A program made the position numbers and the translations under genes. A stretch of 64,000 nucleotides of DNA from Blastomyces gilchristii SLH14081 (Eukaryota > Ascomycota > Eurotiomycetes > Onygenales > Ajellomycetaceae), in NCBI RefSeq assembly GCF_000003855.2, contig NW_003101666.1, positions 1,473,956 to 1,537,955 of the forward strand, written 5' to 3'. Positions within the stretch are counted from its first letter, which is position 1; every line of letters starts with the position of its first letter. Below are positions 22,701-34,458 of the stretch, one piece after another. The notes beneath the pieces were generated by a model. It did no database searches and had not been told where the DNA came from. It was given only the letters and a program-made list of their open reading frames with translations.

Positions 22701-23542
22701 CATTTATGAGGGTATCGTGAGGTCGTTACAAAATCGCGCATGCTCATATACCTGTCAGCGGGAGCGCCCGCCTGGGCACCACCATGGTTGGCAATGCTTC
22801 AAACCCCTGGATGGCCACAGCGCCCACGACAATTATTAGCGCTGTCATCATCGTGATGAACTGGCCAATTTCTTGCGGGGAAGCAGGATCCTTGGGTGGC
22901 GCGCATTTAGTCTAAGACGGGGGCGTGCTGATCTTTGGCAGGCTGGGCCATTGTGTTGATGAGCCTTGGAGAAAGTAGTAGTACGTCCTTCTTTACTATC
23001 GGTGGCAAACCCCTGGAAATTTGCACGATATCCCGAGCGGTTTCGAAATTTTTCAGAAATCATAATTACCAATGGATGAGGTAGATAGATATAACGGGGG
23101 TCAAGGTGAGGAAAGAAACAGGAATATTTTTGCGAGACTGAGCGTGGTGGAGAAATGGCACATTCTTGTCCAATTATCCGGTCTGTCATCGGGCATGAAA
23201 CCCTGGACTGTACTCGCTCCATCCTCACTGCTCAGTGCTTCAAGGCTGTTTAACTCCAGGATCGCCAGGAACACCGAGGCTCACGTGCAAAATATCGGCT
23301 GCGATCCGTATTATTCTCGACGGTTGAGAATAATAACGCTGACAAGCGAGGGCCGAAATGACGGCTGTGGGCCGAAATGAGATGATATCGTATCGGTTGG
23401 GAATCTGAGACAGCTAGAGACCGAACACTGAATAATTAATTAGGGTTAGTTTGGACAACCAGCAGATATTCTCCCGTATCGTATCTGGTAGTTGCCTCAT
23501 CAACTCTCCGAACGCTCACGCAAAACGATGATAAATATTCTA

Positions 23543-23577
<35 letters not shown>

Positions 23578-24225
23578 AATAATAAGAAGAATAATATTAA
23601 GCTTACATTCATATAGATTTGAGGTTCGAGGAACGAATCATGCTGCGGCGGCCATCGCGAATGTGCACCCTCGCGTAACGGCACTTCTTCCTGTAATCTG
23701 GATTCTGGGTCACTTGTTGAATGCCACTTCGTCTGTATATTGCACCTGCCAGACCGAGCTAGCCCTAATTTCTGGAGGAGAACCTGTGTCCCCAAGTCCA
23801 AACTGAGAAAAACTACCACCAACCACGTACGAACCCCCAAAGTAGCGTCCGTTCAGGAGTCACCGGCCTTGTCTACCTGAAGGGGCAACCCGCAATCTCA
23901 CCAAGCGCTTTTTCGTGATCCTGGAACTTTCAGGTGTTGAACCCGTGATATCGCCGAGGTATACGATGATTGATCCATCTGATCCTGCTTGTGGCATCTA
24001 ATTACGGATGGGGCACCCGCAGTGGCGAGCGGGAATAGAGGCCTTTCCTTGCGGGTACATATATAGAGCGAGCCAGCGGCATTTCCCCCTGTTTTTCTCT
24101 TCCTGCTCTGTCTATCATTCACCAAGAAGAAGTACCTCTGAAATTTGCTAGAAAGACTCGCAAATTTTGTCCTCTCGTTACGTACATTCTTTTACTGCCG
24201 TTATACTCCACTTCTTTCAAACAAA
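19733..24225. other. 4.5-kb gene-poor stretch inside the gene island
   Basis: Base composition is normal, but no intact gene of recognisable family was found on either strand. Short ORFs (60-130 codons) overlap on both strands without domains. One candidate exon at 22,752-22,911 (minus) is listed separately. A (GAT)n run lies at about 23,543-23,577. It may hold one or more decayed genes, in keeping with the two pseudogenes at 16-18.5 kb. The last 150-200 bp should be the promoter of the cell-wall protein gene. Confidence 0.5.
22752..22911 (-). pseudogene. Candidate exon encoding a membrane helix, family unknown
   Basis: Bounded by a plausible acceptor (GTCTTAG before 22911) and donor (GTATAT after 22752). 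It reads 'DPASPQEIGQFITMMTALII' followed by a hydrophobic stretch 'IIVVGAVAIQGFEALPT', which could be one membrane helix. Neighbouring exons could not be linked. Either a small exon of a membrane protein gene or a relic. Confidence 0.3.
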
Positions 24226-25041
24226 ATGAAGGTGTCCACCGCCCTCTTCACCCTGGGCCTTGCCCTTGGTGTTGTATCCGAACCGATCCGCGTCCAGCGT
24301 GACCTCGACGCATTCAAGGCCATTTTCACCGAGATCGATGGCAAGGTCGACAGCCTCTCCTCCGCCATCAATGGAGGAGATCAAGACAACATCATCAGTG
24401 CTGGTGAGGACTTGGTCGCTACCATCAACAAGGGCGTCGAGACCGCCAATGCTCAGGATCCTCTGTCCCTAACCGAAGCTCTCGGCCTCACCACCCCAGT
24501 CCAGGCCCTCACCAAGAAGGTTGAGGGTGCGATCAGCCAGGTCATTGATGCGAAGGAGGATTTCGTTGCCGCAGGCTTCGCTTTCACAATCAAGCAGAAC
24601 CTTGATGATCAATTCGCCGCATCCAATGATCTCACTGAGGCCGTGAGCTCCAAGGTCCCCGACGGTGTCAAGGAAATTGCCAAGCAACTCGCCGCCGGTA
24701 TTTCCAACGCCATCCAGAAGGGTATTGATGCCTACAAGGATGTCACCGATGACGGTGGCAGCACCCCAACCGACGAACCCACTGGTACTGCTGAGCCCAC
24801 TGGTGAGCCAACTGGCGAACCCACTGGAGAGCCCACTGGTGAACCCACCGCCGAACCCACTGGTGAGCCCACTGGCGAGCCAACCGGCGGATATCCCACT
24901 CCTCCCCCAGCCTCCACCCCCAGCGGTGGTGTCCCAACCTCGGGCCCCACTCCTCCTCCTGAGTGGGAGGGCGCTGCCGCTATCAACGGACAGAGCATCG
25001 CCGGTGTCATCGCTGCCGCTGCCGTTGTCCTCGCCTTTTAA
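24226..25041 (+). CDS. Secreted, probably GPI-anchored cell-wall protein (HsbA / Mp1 galactomannoprotein family)
   Basis: Single exon, 271 residues from ATG 24226; an upstream in-frame ATG (24145) would hide the signal peptide, so I reject it. Residues 1-18 are a signal peptide (KVSTALFTLGLALGVVS). Residues about 20-170 form an all-alpha domain with the hydrophobic-surface-binding protein A pattern (DLDAFKAIFTEIDGKVDSL.., KKVEGAISQVIDAKEDF.., DGVKEIAKQLAAGISNAI). A Thr/Pro/Glu spacer with about nine EPTG-type repeats follows (184-221), then a Pro-rich stretch. The C-terminus is hydrophobic (AGVIAAAAVVLAF) after a small-residue site (AAINGQS), as for GPI attachment. Family members are abundant cell-wall antigens and some bind lipids; the role here is inferred. 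Strong C-ending codon bias suggests high expression. Confidence 0.85.
   Translation: MKVSTALFTLGLALGVVSEPIRVQRDLDAFKAIFTEIDGKVDSLSSAINGGDQDNIISAGEDLVATINKGVETANAQDPLSLTEALGLTTPVQALTKKVEGAISQVIDAKEDFVAAGFAFTIKQNLDDQFAASNDLTEAVSSKVPDGVKEIAKQLAAGISNAIQKGIDAYKDVTDDGGSTPTDEPTGTAEPTGEPTGEPTGEPTGEPTAEPTGEPTGEPTGGYPTPPPASTPSGGVPTSGPTPPPEWEGAAAINGQSIAGVIAAAAVVLAF
24783..24890 (+). repeat. Tandem 12-bp repeat coding for EPTG units
   Basis: A run of degenerate 12-bp units (gag-ccc-act-ggt type) encodes consecutive Glu-Pro-Thr-Gly. Such coding minisatellites vary in length between isolates in many fungal wall proteins, likely changing stalk length. Confidence 0.75.
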
Positions 25042-25939
25042 ATTACCTGTCCAGTTTTATTGGGTAGGAATTTAATGGAACGTGGTGCGTGTATATAGGT
25101 TAAGATGGAACAAAGGGTGATCGGACGGTCCAGGCCAGGCGCCTGTATTACTTACTTGTCTATATTAATTGTAATTGCATGGCATTATTGGTCTGATTGT
25201 TTCATCCGAAGTAACCGTATCAAGGAATGTATGTAATGTGAACTTGCTCGGGAGAACCGTGTATATAGTAATAGTAATAATAATAATGAATAATCGTATG
25301 CATTATTCGTTTTCCTCATCCTTTTTCGTGAATAGAGGTAGTCTGACCGTATTCTCGGGGGTAGTAAGATTTCACTTATGCCTTGTAGCAACAGAGGCAA
25401 CAAACCTGGAAAAGGCCATAGGTTTTCCGGGAGAACAAAGGGAATGGGGGAATCTAATTGCTCTCCTATTCCCAATCAATTGCCCATCCAATTGTTTGCT
25501 GGTAAAGAGGTCGCAAATGTTGAGTTGACAGTTGTTCCGGTCGGTACGCAGCCTCTCGGATACTTGGGGTGCATTGACGGCGCTTGATTAGACCGTGCCG
25601 TCAGATTACTCATGGGCTTCGTTTAGGTAGATTGCATACGTGTAGATTGTGCTGTTGAAGCCGGTATTTATCGTAGTGAATCGAACGCAGCGTAAGTAAG
25701 CCCGCCGACGAAGGACCCCACCTTGCAATCGCTGAGCACGCACGGGAGAAGAATAAACGTCATATAGAAACACCATTTGAACTGGGAACCGACATTTCTG
25801 TAGAATTTCAATTCGCCGAGAGACAGTGTTCATGCCGGCTTTTTAAGTTGTGGAAAATCGGCATAACTATGAAATAATTTCATTTCATTACTTAACCCTG
25901 TGATGAGCGCAACATTCAATTGGTCGATCATGCAGTTGT

Positions 25940-25985
<46 letters not shown>

Positions 25986-26781
25986 CCCCTCTAGTTAGAG
26001 CAACGCATATATTCCCTTTTAAAATCGCATTGCGGATCAACGATCCAACTCAATTAGCTTGATCGCCAAATCGCGATTGTAGCACACGACCCTGATTTCG
26101 TTACTCTACCGATTAAAGAAGAGATTGCTTCTATCAATACTTTACACCCAGGGTGTCTATTTTTGGGCGGGGTAAGTGATTCTGTCTGACCGTTCCGTTT
26201 CCATGCAGTTAACACGAGAGAACTTCGTGCGGGAGAAGGTTGCACTGCTACCCACCGGCGAGGAAAGCAGAGATCATTTTTGCTGATGCGGATAATTCGG
26301 GTAAAACGACCTGAACTCCATCTTGAGAGTTGGCAATAGGGCCATTCGGAATTGCTTAAACTTGAGAATTTCAGGAGATCATCCGGTACTTTTCCTTGAA
26401 GTTGCGAAGGTAAACATTAACGCATTTTGTCATGTGATATTAAATCCAAATGAGCAAGTTTAGACGATTAACTAGTTACCACGTGATAAATGCGGTCGGG
26501 AAAAGTTTCCCCAAAGACAGCCCAATAAAATTGCGGCAGAAAAAAAAAAACGGAAATATTCTAGGGAGCTTGGGACGTCAAAAGTCCGCTTCACCGATTT
26601 ATAAACACATAAACAGCACGAAAGACACAGGATGAAATGGCTCCGTAGTGGATGATTTGGGAGGTATAGTTAACAACTTTTATTTATGCCCCAAAGATCA
26701 ATCAAAATCGTTTCCATGCTAATTCCGTTCTCAAAAGTCCATTTTCCCCGCTGTTCTCAACAACCCACTCGTTTAGCAGCC
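25042..26781. other. Intergenic region with a long poly(T) tract
   Basis: No gene seen. It holds a 41-base T run (25943-25983) and, to its right, a tRNA-like motif on the minus strand (separate entry). The stretch from about 26,450 to 26,781 should be the UTP4 promoter; a CCAAT motif is at about 26,522. Confidence 0.5.
25943..26125 (-). mobile_element. Possible tRNA-derived SINE or retropseudogene with poly(A) tail
   Basis: On minus, the segment at about 26,120-26,071 reads 'cggtagagtaacgaaatc' then 'agggtcgtgtgctacaatcg', resembling a tRNA from D-arm to T-arm (GGTAGAG.., GGGTCGTGGGTTCGA). About 90 bp later on the same strand comes a run of 41 A. No clear target duplication was found and the B box is poor, so this is tentative. 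Confidence 0.3.
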
Positions 26782-29700
26782 ATGGACATCCACAGATGTC
26801 GATTTGTAGCATACAACCCGCAGGCAATTAACGCCCTCGCATTCTCTCATCCGCCATCTGCAGAAGCCTCCGGTAGAGGCGTACCTACCCTTCGACTTGC
26901 CATTGGACGAGCCAACGGCGACGTCGAAATATGGAACCCCTTACGCGGAGCTTGGCTACAAGAATCGATTTTACGGGGAGGTAAGGACCGCACCATTGAA
27001 GGCCTTGCATGGACTCAGGACCCTAGTGAAGATGAGGTGGATAGCAGTGGATTCAAAGTCCCCGGGAAGCTGCGATTATTCAGCATTGGTTCTTCGAGCG
27101 TCGTGACAGAATGGAACCTAGAGGAAGGCCGACCTGCCAGACATTCGAGCGGTAGCTTTGGCGAGATCTGGTGTTTGGCTGCGCAACCCCGGTGGAAACC
27201 GACGAAGAAGGATAAGGATGGAAAATTCTTACCGCCTGCTGAGGGGGAGTATACCGGGCAGCACTTGGCGGTGGGTTGTGCAGATGGGTCGATAGTTATT
27301 TTGTCCACAGAGAACGGGGATCTGAGATATCTGCGTACTATGAGACCTTCAACCAAAAAGGCTCGAGTCCTTAGTCTTACGTTCCAGGATCGCAATACTG
27401 CTGTAGCTGGATATGCGGATAGCACCATTCGAATATTCGATATCCGCAGTGGGAAGATTTTGCGAACAGTTTCCATGGGTAAGGGTCCTGTGAAGGGCTC
27501 TAAAGACCTTTTGGTATGGTCCGTGAAATGCTTGCCGGACGGAACTATCATCTCTGGCGACTCTTCTGGTGAAATACGGTTTTGGGACGTGAGGAATTAT
27601 TCCCTAATCCAACGCATACAAGGTCACCAGGCAGATGTGTTGGATATTGCCGTTAGTGCTGATGGAGAATCTGTCATCAGCGGCGGCGCGGACCAAAGGA
27701 CGACCATTTACAAACTAGAGAGCGGCAAGAAAAGTGATAAATCAAGAAGATGGAAAGAAGTGACACATCGTCGATATCATACGCATGATGTCAAAGCTTT
27801 CGCTGTTTATGAGACTAAGGATATAAGCATCGTGGTATCCGGAGGTAAAAAATGCTCAGGTGTTAAAACATATACTTTTCAATTCGTCTCTAACATTTTG
27901 AATTATAGGATTGGACACAATACCCGTCGTCCTTCCGTTGCGCGAATATGGAGCGGAGCATCATCGGAAACTATCGAATCTTCCCCAAGTTCCTCAAGTC
28001 ACCTCATCACCTTCATCCCGTCTCCTTATGAGCTGGTGGGACCGCGAAGTATGTTTGTGGTATATTTCCAAGCGCTCGGGGCCTGGTGAACAGCTGCTAG
28101 ACGGGACTAGCCATAAGCTCGTAGGCAAAGTGTTGGTCCAGGGCGATGAAAGCCTTACATCTGCCGCCTTGTCATCAGATGGGAAGCTTCTCATTGCAGC
28201 AACTGTGGCGGAAGTGAAGATTTTCAGCCTAAAATGGCGAAAGGGAGACAGCAAACCAGCCCTGCGCGTCCAAAAGATCGATCTTCCTCCTGCAGTGGCT
28301 AGGCACGGAGCCAAATCTGCTACTTTCTCACCTGATAGCCAATGGATTTGTCTTGTCCGCCCCAATAACGATATTAGTCTTGCTAGGATTGTATCAGACT
28401 CCGATCCCAAGGAGAATCCGCGCGTGCTATCTGAGCTGATCGATTTGGATCGTATTCCTAGACAAATTCGACACAAAGAAATCTATGGTACGCTTGGTCA
28501 GTATGAACGGAGCGTTCGCTGTGTTGTATTTTCCGAAGATAGTAGGATGCTTGCCTGTGGGGACCTCGGAGGATTTATTGACACGTGGATTTTGGAGGAT
28601 GTTCAAGAATTCGAGAAAACCGGCAAAGGGGTAAAGGTGAACGGAATTGCCTCGTCGGATGATGAATCCTCAGATGACGATGATGCTCCTGTTGTGCTTG
28701 AGGGCCAGCGTTGGATACCGACACCGTCAGAATCACCTATTCCTCGCCTGAAAGCTGGAATTCTACTGCTATCATTCCGGCCGCCAAATCGCTCCCACGT
28801 AAAGACTCTTACCAACGGCACCACCGATTCTCACGTCTCTCGTCCGACTTCGCCTGGTACTGGTCGCCTAATGGTATTGACTGCTGAGCACCAATTATCT
28901 GAATTTGAAGTGATGAAAGGGAAACTGTCTGATTGGTCCCGGAGAAACCCCAAAGCGTACCTACCCAATGAATTCACTATACTTAAGGATCGAGCGATGG
29001 GCGCTATTTGGGATGTAAGCCAGAGCCGGGAACGCCTTTGGTTATACGGCCCTACATGGATGTGGATGTTCGATCTATCGCAAGATTTCCCTTCACCAGA
29101 TGATGTGGTTGAAAGCAAGGATGTCCCTGACACAGCAAAGCAGGGGATGAACAAACGCAAGAGATATGACGAGGAGGGGAAGATGCCGAAGACCAACACT
29201 GGCGCTGGTGATAGAATAGCAGTTTCGAAATCTGATGTAGGCTTAGGAAGGAAAATGCGCAAAATTGTGGGCAGCGACGAAGCAAATGCGCAATGGATAG
29301 ACCTCAAGCGGGAAAGGAGCCGAGATGATGTGGTTGAAGAAGACGAATATGAACAATACAATGAGTCATCAGCAGCAAATGACTCCGTACTAGCACGCCT
29401 TCGACGAGACCGAAGTCTCTCCGAACCAGAGACAAAGGAGGAGGGGAAGGATGAAGACGACGGCAGGGATAAGGAGACAAGCCATCACGGTCAATATCAA
29501 CCCAATGGTATGAGTACCTCCTTTCCCTCTTCATCCATCACCTCCAGCAGGAAATTGCAAGTAGCCTTTGCCGTCGTGATCGACAACAGACCACATGCCA
29601 ATGGGCACAACAAGACGCTGGCGAAGGGGAAGCAAGAACAAAGCCAGAAACCACAAGCGGCTATACCCGAAAAGCCTGAGCGAGAAGAGCAGGCGACCGT

Positions 29701-29971
29701 TGCTACCCAGAACCCGGCTAACCAAGATGCTGTACCAGAGCTTCCATTGCAAGCGAAAGAGACACCGAAAAGCACACCACAGCAACGTCGTTGGTGGCAT
29801 ACACATAAGTATCGAGATGTTCTAGGAATAGTACCACTCGACCAACTGGGTAGTGTATCGGATACAGACCAGGAGTTGAGAGGGGGCGGTTTCAACCTAG
29901 AAGTTGCGGTGGTGGAGCGGCCAATGTGGGAAATAGAGTTGCCTGGGCGGTATGTGCGGGACTACGAGTAG
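26782..29971 (+). CDS. UTP4: U3 snoRNP / t-UTP subunit Utp4 (Cirhin), WD40 protein
   Basis: Two exons, 26782-27844 and 27909-29971, with a 64-bp intron (GTAAAA..CTAAC..TATAG); 1041 residues. Utp4 is part of the t-UTP complex of the small-subunit processome and acts in the nucleolus in pre-rRNA transcription and early 18S processing. The start MDIHRCRFV..AINALAF is the usual Utp4 N-terminus. WD-type repeats run through about residues 15-650, for example 'LRLAIGRANGDVEIWNP', 'LAVGCADGSIVIL', 'TAVAGYADSTIRIFDIRSGK', 'TIISGDSSGEIRFWDVRN', 'SVISGGADQRTTIYKLESG' and 'LLMSWWDREVCLW'. A charged, low-complexity insert (about 780-930) precedes the conserved C-terminus 'KYRDVLGIVPL' and 'VVERPMWEIELPGRYVRDYE'. 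It is longer than yeast Utp4 (776) mostly because of that insert. An upstream in-frame ATG at 26686 is less likely. Confidence 0.95.
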
Positions 29972-30296
29972 GGGGAGATACTCGATGAGTGGGAGGAACG
30001 GAGAAGAAAAGTTGTATGGGGATTCATTTATATGTATGTACGGTAGTACATGTGTTAGCATGGGCCAGGTGTTGATATGTGATTTTCATTTTTGGTTCAG
30101 GTAACTGTCTAGACGCGACGCTCAATGTACGCTATCTTATATATCCAAGCGGTGGAGCGTCTTCTTTTGTTGCGTTTCTGCATAACTCAAAAAAATTTAA
30201 ATAAATAAATGCTAAATCTACGTCTAATGACTACTCTTGAAGGTCTCCGTTTCCTCCACAGAAAATCAGCCCATGGAGTAACTTCCCAACCGGTTT

Positions 30297-30540
30297 ATGC
30301 TATTATTCTATGAATCCGTCCCCCTGCAGCTCCCGGACTTGATCTGCCCTCCAACATTTGGCATCCTGTTGTGTATTCACCAGCCAGGACTGCCAGAAAA
30401 GCAGAAACGTTTCAAGAGAATATCAGAGAAGGAAGTATCAAGTGAAAATAGGGATTTTATTCTTAAGATTATGAAGTTGGATCCGCGGGATAGACCAAGC
30501 AAGTGCTCAGGAGTTTTTAGGTGATGTGATGTGTGGTTTG
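30297..30540 (+). pseudogene. C-terminal fragment of a protein kinase
   Basis: The frame includes 'ENRDFILKIMKLDPRDRPS', the hallmark end of a eukaryotic kinase C-lobe, with nothing upstream of the kinase core. A shift right after it (30,495-30,505) would continue as 'SAQEFLGD' in another frame, as intact kinases do. It is a truncated, frameshifted relic. Confidence 0.75.
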
Positions 30541-30763
30541 GTACAGAATAAATTGGAACCCCGCTGTCTCAAATACCTATTCTGAGTGGATGGAAACAAG
30601 GTAGCGACATTATATTTTGCAGCGACTAAGAGAATGAACCCAAAATGAGTCCTTGTTGCTCGTGAATAAGAATCCTTGACCATTATTATATAACTTAACT
30701 TCGTCACCAGTCGCCAAGCCCTGGTCTATCATAACTGTATCATATGTTAAGTCCGCCACAATA

Positions 30764-30800
30764 GCCTCAGCCTCAGCCTCAACCTCAACCTCAACTTCGA
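30764..30800 (+). repeat. Short CCTCAR hexanucleotide repeat
   Basis: About six copies of cctcag/cctcaa in tandem ('cctcagcctcagcctcaacc' core). Non-coding as far as I can see. Confidence 0.7.
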
Positions 30801-31324
30801 CTCCAGGCACTGAAACTGGTTGTTCAGGTATTAGATCAATAAAGGGTCAATGCAAACGAAAGTGGACCACATCAATTATGAAGACATAGTTATGCATTTA
30901 TACAGAGTCCTCAGAACCTTTTCAGCCGTGTATTATTAACTCAACCCGGTATCAGCCCTGAGCTTGCAGACGCGCATATTCATCGGCGGCTAAATAGCGT
31001 CCGGCTTTGTTTTTGGGTTTGAGAGGCGTGTTTCCAACCCCAGAATCCTTCTGCCTCTCTCGCCTTGGCTATCGATACGCAGAAGGGAAACTAATAAAAA
31101 CCGCACCCGTTCCCTTGACTTCAGAGGAAGAAAATAACCGAATGAATGGATAGATATCCCATTACTTAGGGTTGCTGATGTTCACGCGCTTCATTTTCTC
31201 ATGCCCCTCTGTCCTTTGCGCTCTCGCATAATATCCCGGCCTGGAAACTCGTCATTTTCCGTCTTGTTATATTGTAGCAGGATCGCGAAGGAGTTTGTAC
31301 AGTACATTAGGAATATCTTAAATT

Positions 31325-34019
31325 ATGCCGGAAGGTCCGTACTGCCTTCTATGTGGAGGTTTTATTCATTACCGATCCCCGACAGCACAATGGCAGACTG
31401 AGTTTCGTGCCGGTAAGTACATATCTGTATCCCTGCAAGAAATTTCTATCAGTATCACCAATCAATACGCAGGATCTCTGGACAGTAAATGTGCCCCTAG
31501 AGTAACCATCAATGCTAATACTCAAACTTAGTTCGCATTCCCGGCGGCGGCGGCGAAGAAAGGACGCCATTTTTGACTGGCGTTGGTGGAGAGATCGCCT
31601 ACACCATTCCGTTCTCAGCTCCTTCAGATCGAGATCAACGCTATAATGATAGAGAATACATGTTCTCTCCCCTGGATGCGTTCACACCTTTCCATTCCCC
31701 AACTTACCGTCCCGATATTGGATACGTATTTCATGACCAATGTTGGAACCTGCTTAATGCTCTTAACTACCCGGACCCTCCCGGTTCACCGCCTCTACGA
31801 CATCTTTCGGTCACTCCCCTTACGGTCTCTACATTGGGTGCAATGGGGTCATACCTATGGCGGCCTAGTGAAGACATATCCGATCTATTACCCGTGGGAG
31901 GAGGCTCGCCTCGCTGGCATGATCACGGGCTCTGTGACTAGACCGAAGCTGTCTCCGTACTACTACTGCAAACAGGATCCTTGGGATATCCCAGAGTTAC
32001 GACAGATCTTGGCTGAAACTAAAGAGAGCCCTGCCCAGGAATTCAACAATGATGATCTGAGGATATCTTGTAGACCGCAACGGCATGCGGATTGTTTCTC
32101 GGAGTTGCCAGTGGAACTACGTGAGCAGATTCTGACGCAGCTGCTCGTCAAAGATGTTGCTAGCCTCAGGCTAGCTTCAAGGTCCTTCGCCTGCCTACCA
32201 CTCTCGCAGTACTTTTGGTTTTCCCGGTTTCTGCCGGGCATGGACAGAGATTTTATCTTCGAGGCTACAAGACCGGACAGTGAATCTGCCGTGAACGCTA
32301 GATGCCGTGACTGGCGAACGTTATATGAGAAAACAGGCCAGATCTTGCTCGAAGGGGGAGCTTTGGCGAATCGGGTAAGAATTTGGAACTGCAATAGATC
32401 ACTTGCAAGATTGTTAAAAATTCAGCCGTTAGATAAAATGCGTTTGGAGAAAGCAGACCAATACAATAATATCGTGTGGAAAGTTGCCGGGGCACGCTAT
32501 AACCATATGTCATATGATATGCTTTACGTACAGGCTGCTCGTTTACCACGCGAAATATCTCAGATCGCAGTGTCATTCATAACACTCAATGGTAAGCAGC
32601 ATGTCTCAGGAATTCGACTATGTTCCCGCAAGGAGCCAGGTGTGGATATGGGCTACATCATCCCGGCGAGCGAAATTGTCCTGGACCTAGAAAACGAAGA
32701 GGGTGCTTCAGCAACGCTATCAGGATTTATAACTTCTATTAGTCCCGATGGGATACGTGCGCTGCAAGCTACCACTCTTGAAGGAAGGTTATCGAACTGG
32801 GCTGGGTGTCCGGACGCTACGCCGGTGACGCTGCGACTTTGTACCAACGACCGTATATCCCATCTGAAGTGTGCATTTGATGTAATCGCCGCCCCCCCCC
32901 CCCCCCCTCCTGAACCCCTTTCTTTGGGACTATTATTTCTCTTCTGTTGTAGTAACTTATGATCGTTCTAGGGGTTTAAACTCGTCGAGCTCTTCGTGCC
33001 AGACACAGAAGTCGGCTCGCATGAACGGCCACCACAAGTCCCCCTGCGGACAAATGCGATCTGGTACCCTAACGTCCCACCAGAAGATGTTTACCTGCAT
33101 GAATCTACTTTTCCAGGCAAAGAAGTGCCGCAGTCCGAGTACCATCCACTCATCCACGTAATGTTCGGTGGTCCTGAGGGCTCATATCTAAAATACCTGA
33201 CACGGATATCCGTTACGGTTTCAAGACAGGAGATTGTGGGGATAGATTTTGAGTATGGGGCAGAGGGTGCGCCGGTCGAGCGGCTACGGGCAGGTCGTAA
33301 CCCCAAGGGTGCAGATGACTCGTTGAAGATATCTTTCACTATCGATGGGCCGGCTGGAGAACTTCTTACTGGTATACAAGCAAACGGGGACTTTGGGAAG
33401 AATATCACTTCAATAAAGGTAAGCCTCACATTACTTATGCTTCGCAAAATTTTTCTTTCTCTCGTCCATTGTTCTCCATTTTCTCGAACATCAAAGCTAA
33501 CAAAGTTCAACAGGTCATAACAAATCACAACAGACAATTCACCTTCCAGCCAAATGCAATTCCCCAATTGAAGTTCCCACCAGGGCCACAGGTCCGCAAA
33601 AGGATGGGAAAAATTGAAACAACCCCAGGAACGACTATAATAGGGATATACGTTATGCACGTAAGTTTTTTTTCTTTTTTCTTTTTTCTTTTTCTTCTTC
33701 TTTTTTTCTCCTCCATTCCTCCTTTTGCAGGTGGTGGTCTACCATACCACTTTTCAACTATAGATGTGAACTTGTAATCTGCAACTGCACTGCGCTGTCG
33801 TGGGTAAATCAATTACTTCTACCATTGAACCAGCTAGCTAACGACCGACCCCTCTTTTTTCTTTCAATCCAACAGCATCATGTATTCAGCATGATAGCAC
33901 TCGGGCCTATATCGAAAAGATTACCAGGGTATTGCGACAACGATCGTCTGGCGAAAGACGAATGCGAAATCAAATCATCATCATCATCATCACGAAGATC
34001 CAGCAGCTGGGCAGGCTAA
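31325..34019 (+). pseudogene. F-box-like protein gene with a single +1 frameshift
   Basis: Exons 31325-31412, 31532-32881, 32972-33418, 33514-33660 and 33876-34019. Ignoring one extra base near 31,780 (run 'ccctcccgg'), the joined length is 2175 nt, exactly 725 codons, and all four introns (GT..AG) are in phase. The N-terminus has a Cys-x2-Cys motif (YCLLCGGF) and the family block 'HDQCWNLLNALNYPDPP'. After the break come 'GHTYGGL' and 'YPWEEA', then an F-box at 'DCFSELPVELREQILTQL' to 'LRLASRSFACLPLSQYFW'. The rest is a beta-rich C-terminal domain ending '..IIGIY..HHVFSMIALGPIS'. F-box proteins usually present substrates to SCF ubiquitin ligases; this type is multiplied in Eurotiomycetes and its substrate is unknown. 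It is either a fresh pseudogene or an assembly error. Intron 2 contains a 16-C run. Confidence 0.75.
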
Positions 34020-34458
34020 CAAGAGCTCTCTACTACTGTATAATTGGCGCAGCCCAAACAGGCGTTTGGAAATTCTACAGATTTTTCACGGCAATTCGAG
34101 GCATTTTTCAAGATATCCTTTTTCGTTTTGCTGGCTATCTATTTCCAAGTCACACTAGGTGCTTTTTTCCTTATGTGAGGAGCTGCATCATTCGCTGGCT
34201 TGTAGAATTCTTTGAAGATACATCACCGCGTCACGCTATATGTAGAAAGAGGACGGCAAATATTCTACGAGCAAGCCAAAGAAAAAGAAAAGAAAAGGAC
34301 AGAACCGGCTCCCTGAAACAAAAGTCTCAAAAGCCTTAAGAATAGAGACACGATTCGTCCCGAAAACAAAAACACTCCCAGCACAAGAAAATGCAAATGC
34401 AAATGCAACTGCAACGCAACCCCTCCCCGACACCCCAGCCAGCCAACTCGACACTAAG
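34020..34458. other. Intergenic space between convergent genes
   Basis: Between the 3' ends of the F-box-like gene (plus) and the MOSC gene (minus). A-rich near 34,260-34,400; no gene seen. Confidence 0.5.

Larger units (their letters stand above)
29972..31324. other. Intergenic region with a kinase tail fragment and a CCTCAR repeat
   Basis: Apart from the kinase fragment at about 30,297-30,540 and a short hexanucleotide repeat near 30,764-30,800, I see no feature. The right part should include the promoter of the F-box-like gene. Confidence 0.5.

Noticed and set aside
23543..23577. (GAT)n run as a possible CRISPR or regulatory array
   Set aside because: Simple trinucleotide repeat in a eukaryotic genome; no spacers. 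No CRISPR array is present in the window.
33731..33763. Alternative last exon of the F-box-like gene (acceptor at 33,730)
   Set aside because: The acceptor at 33,875 has a clear GCTAAC branch site and restores the family end 'HHVFSMIALG'; the nearer acceptor gives a truncated tail.
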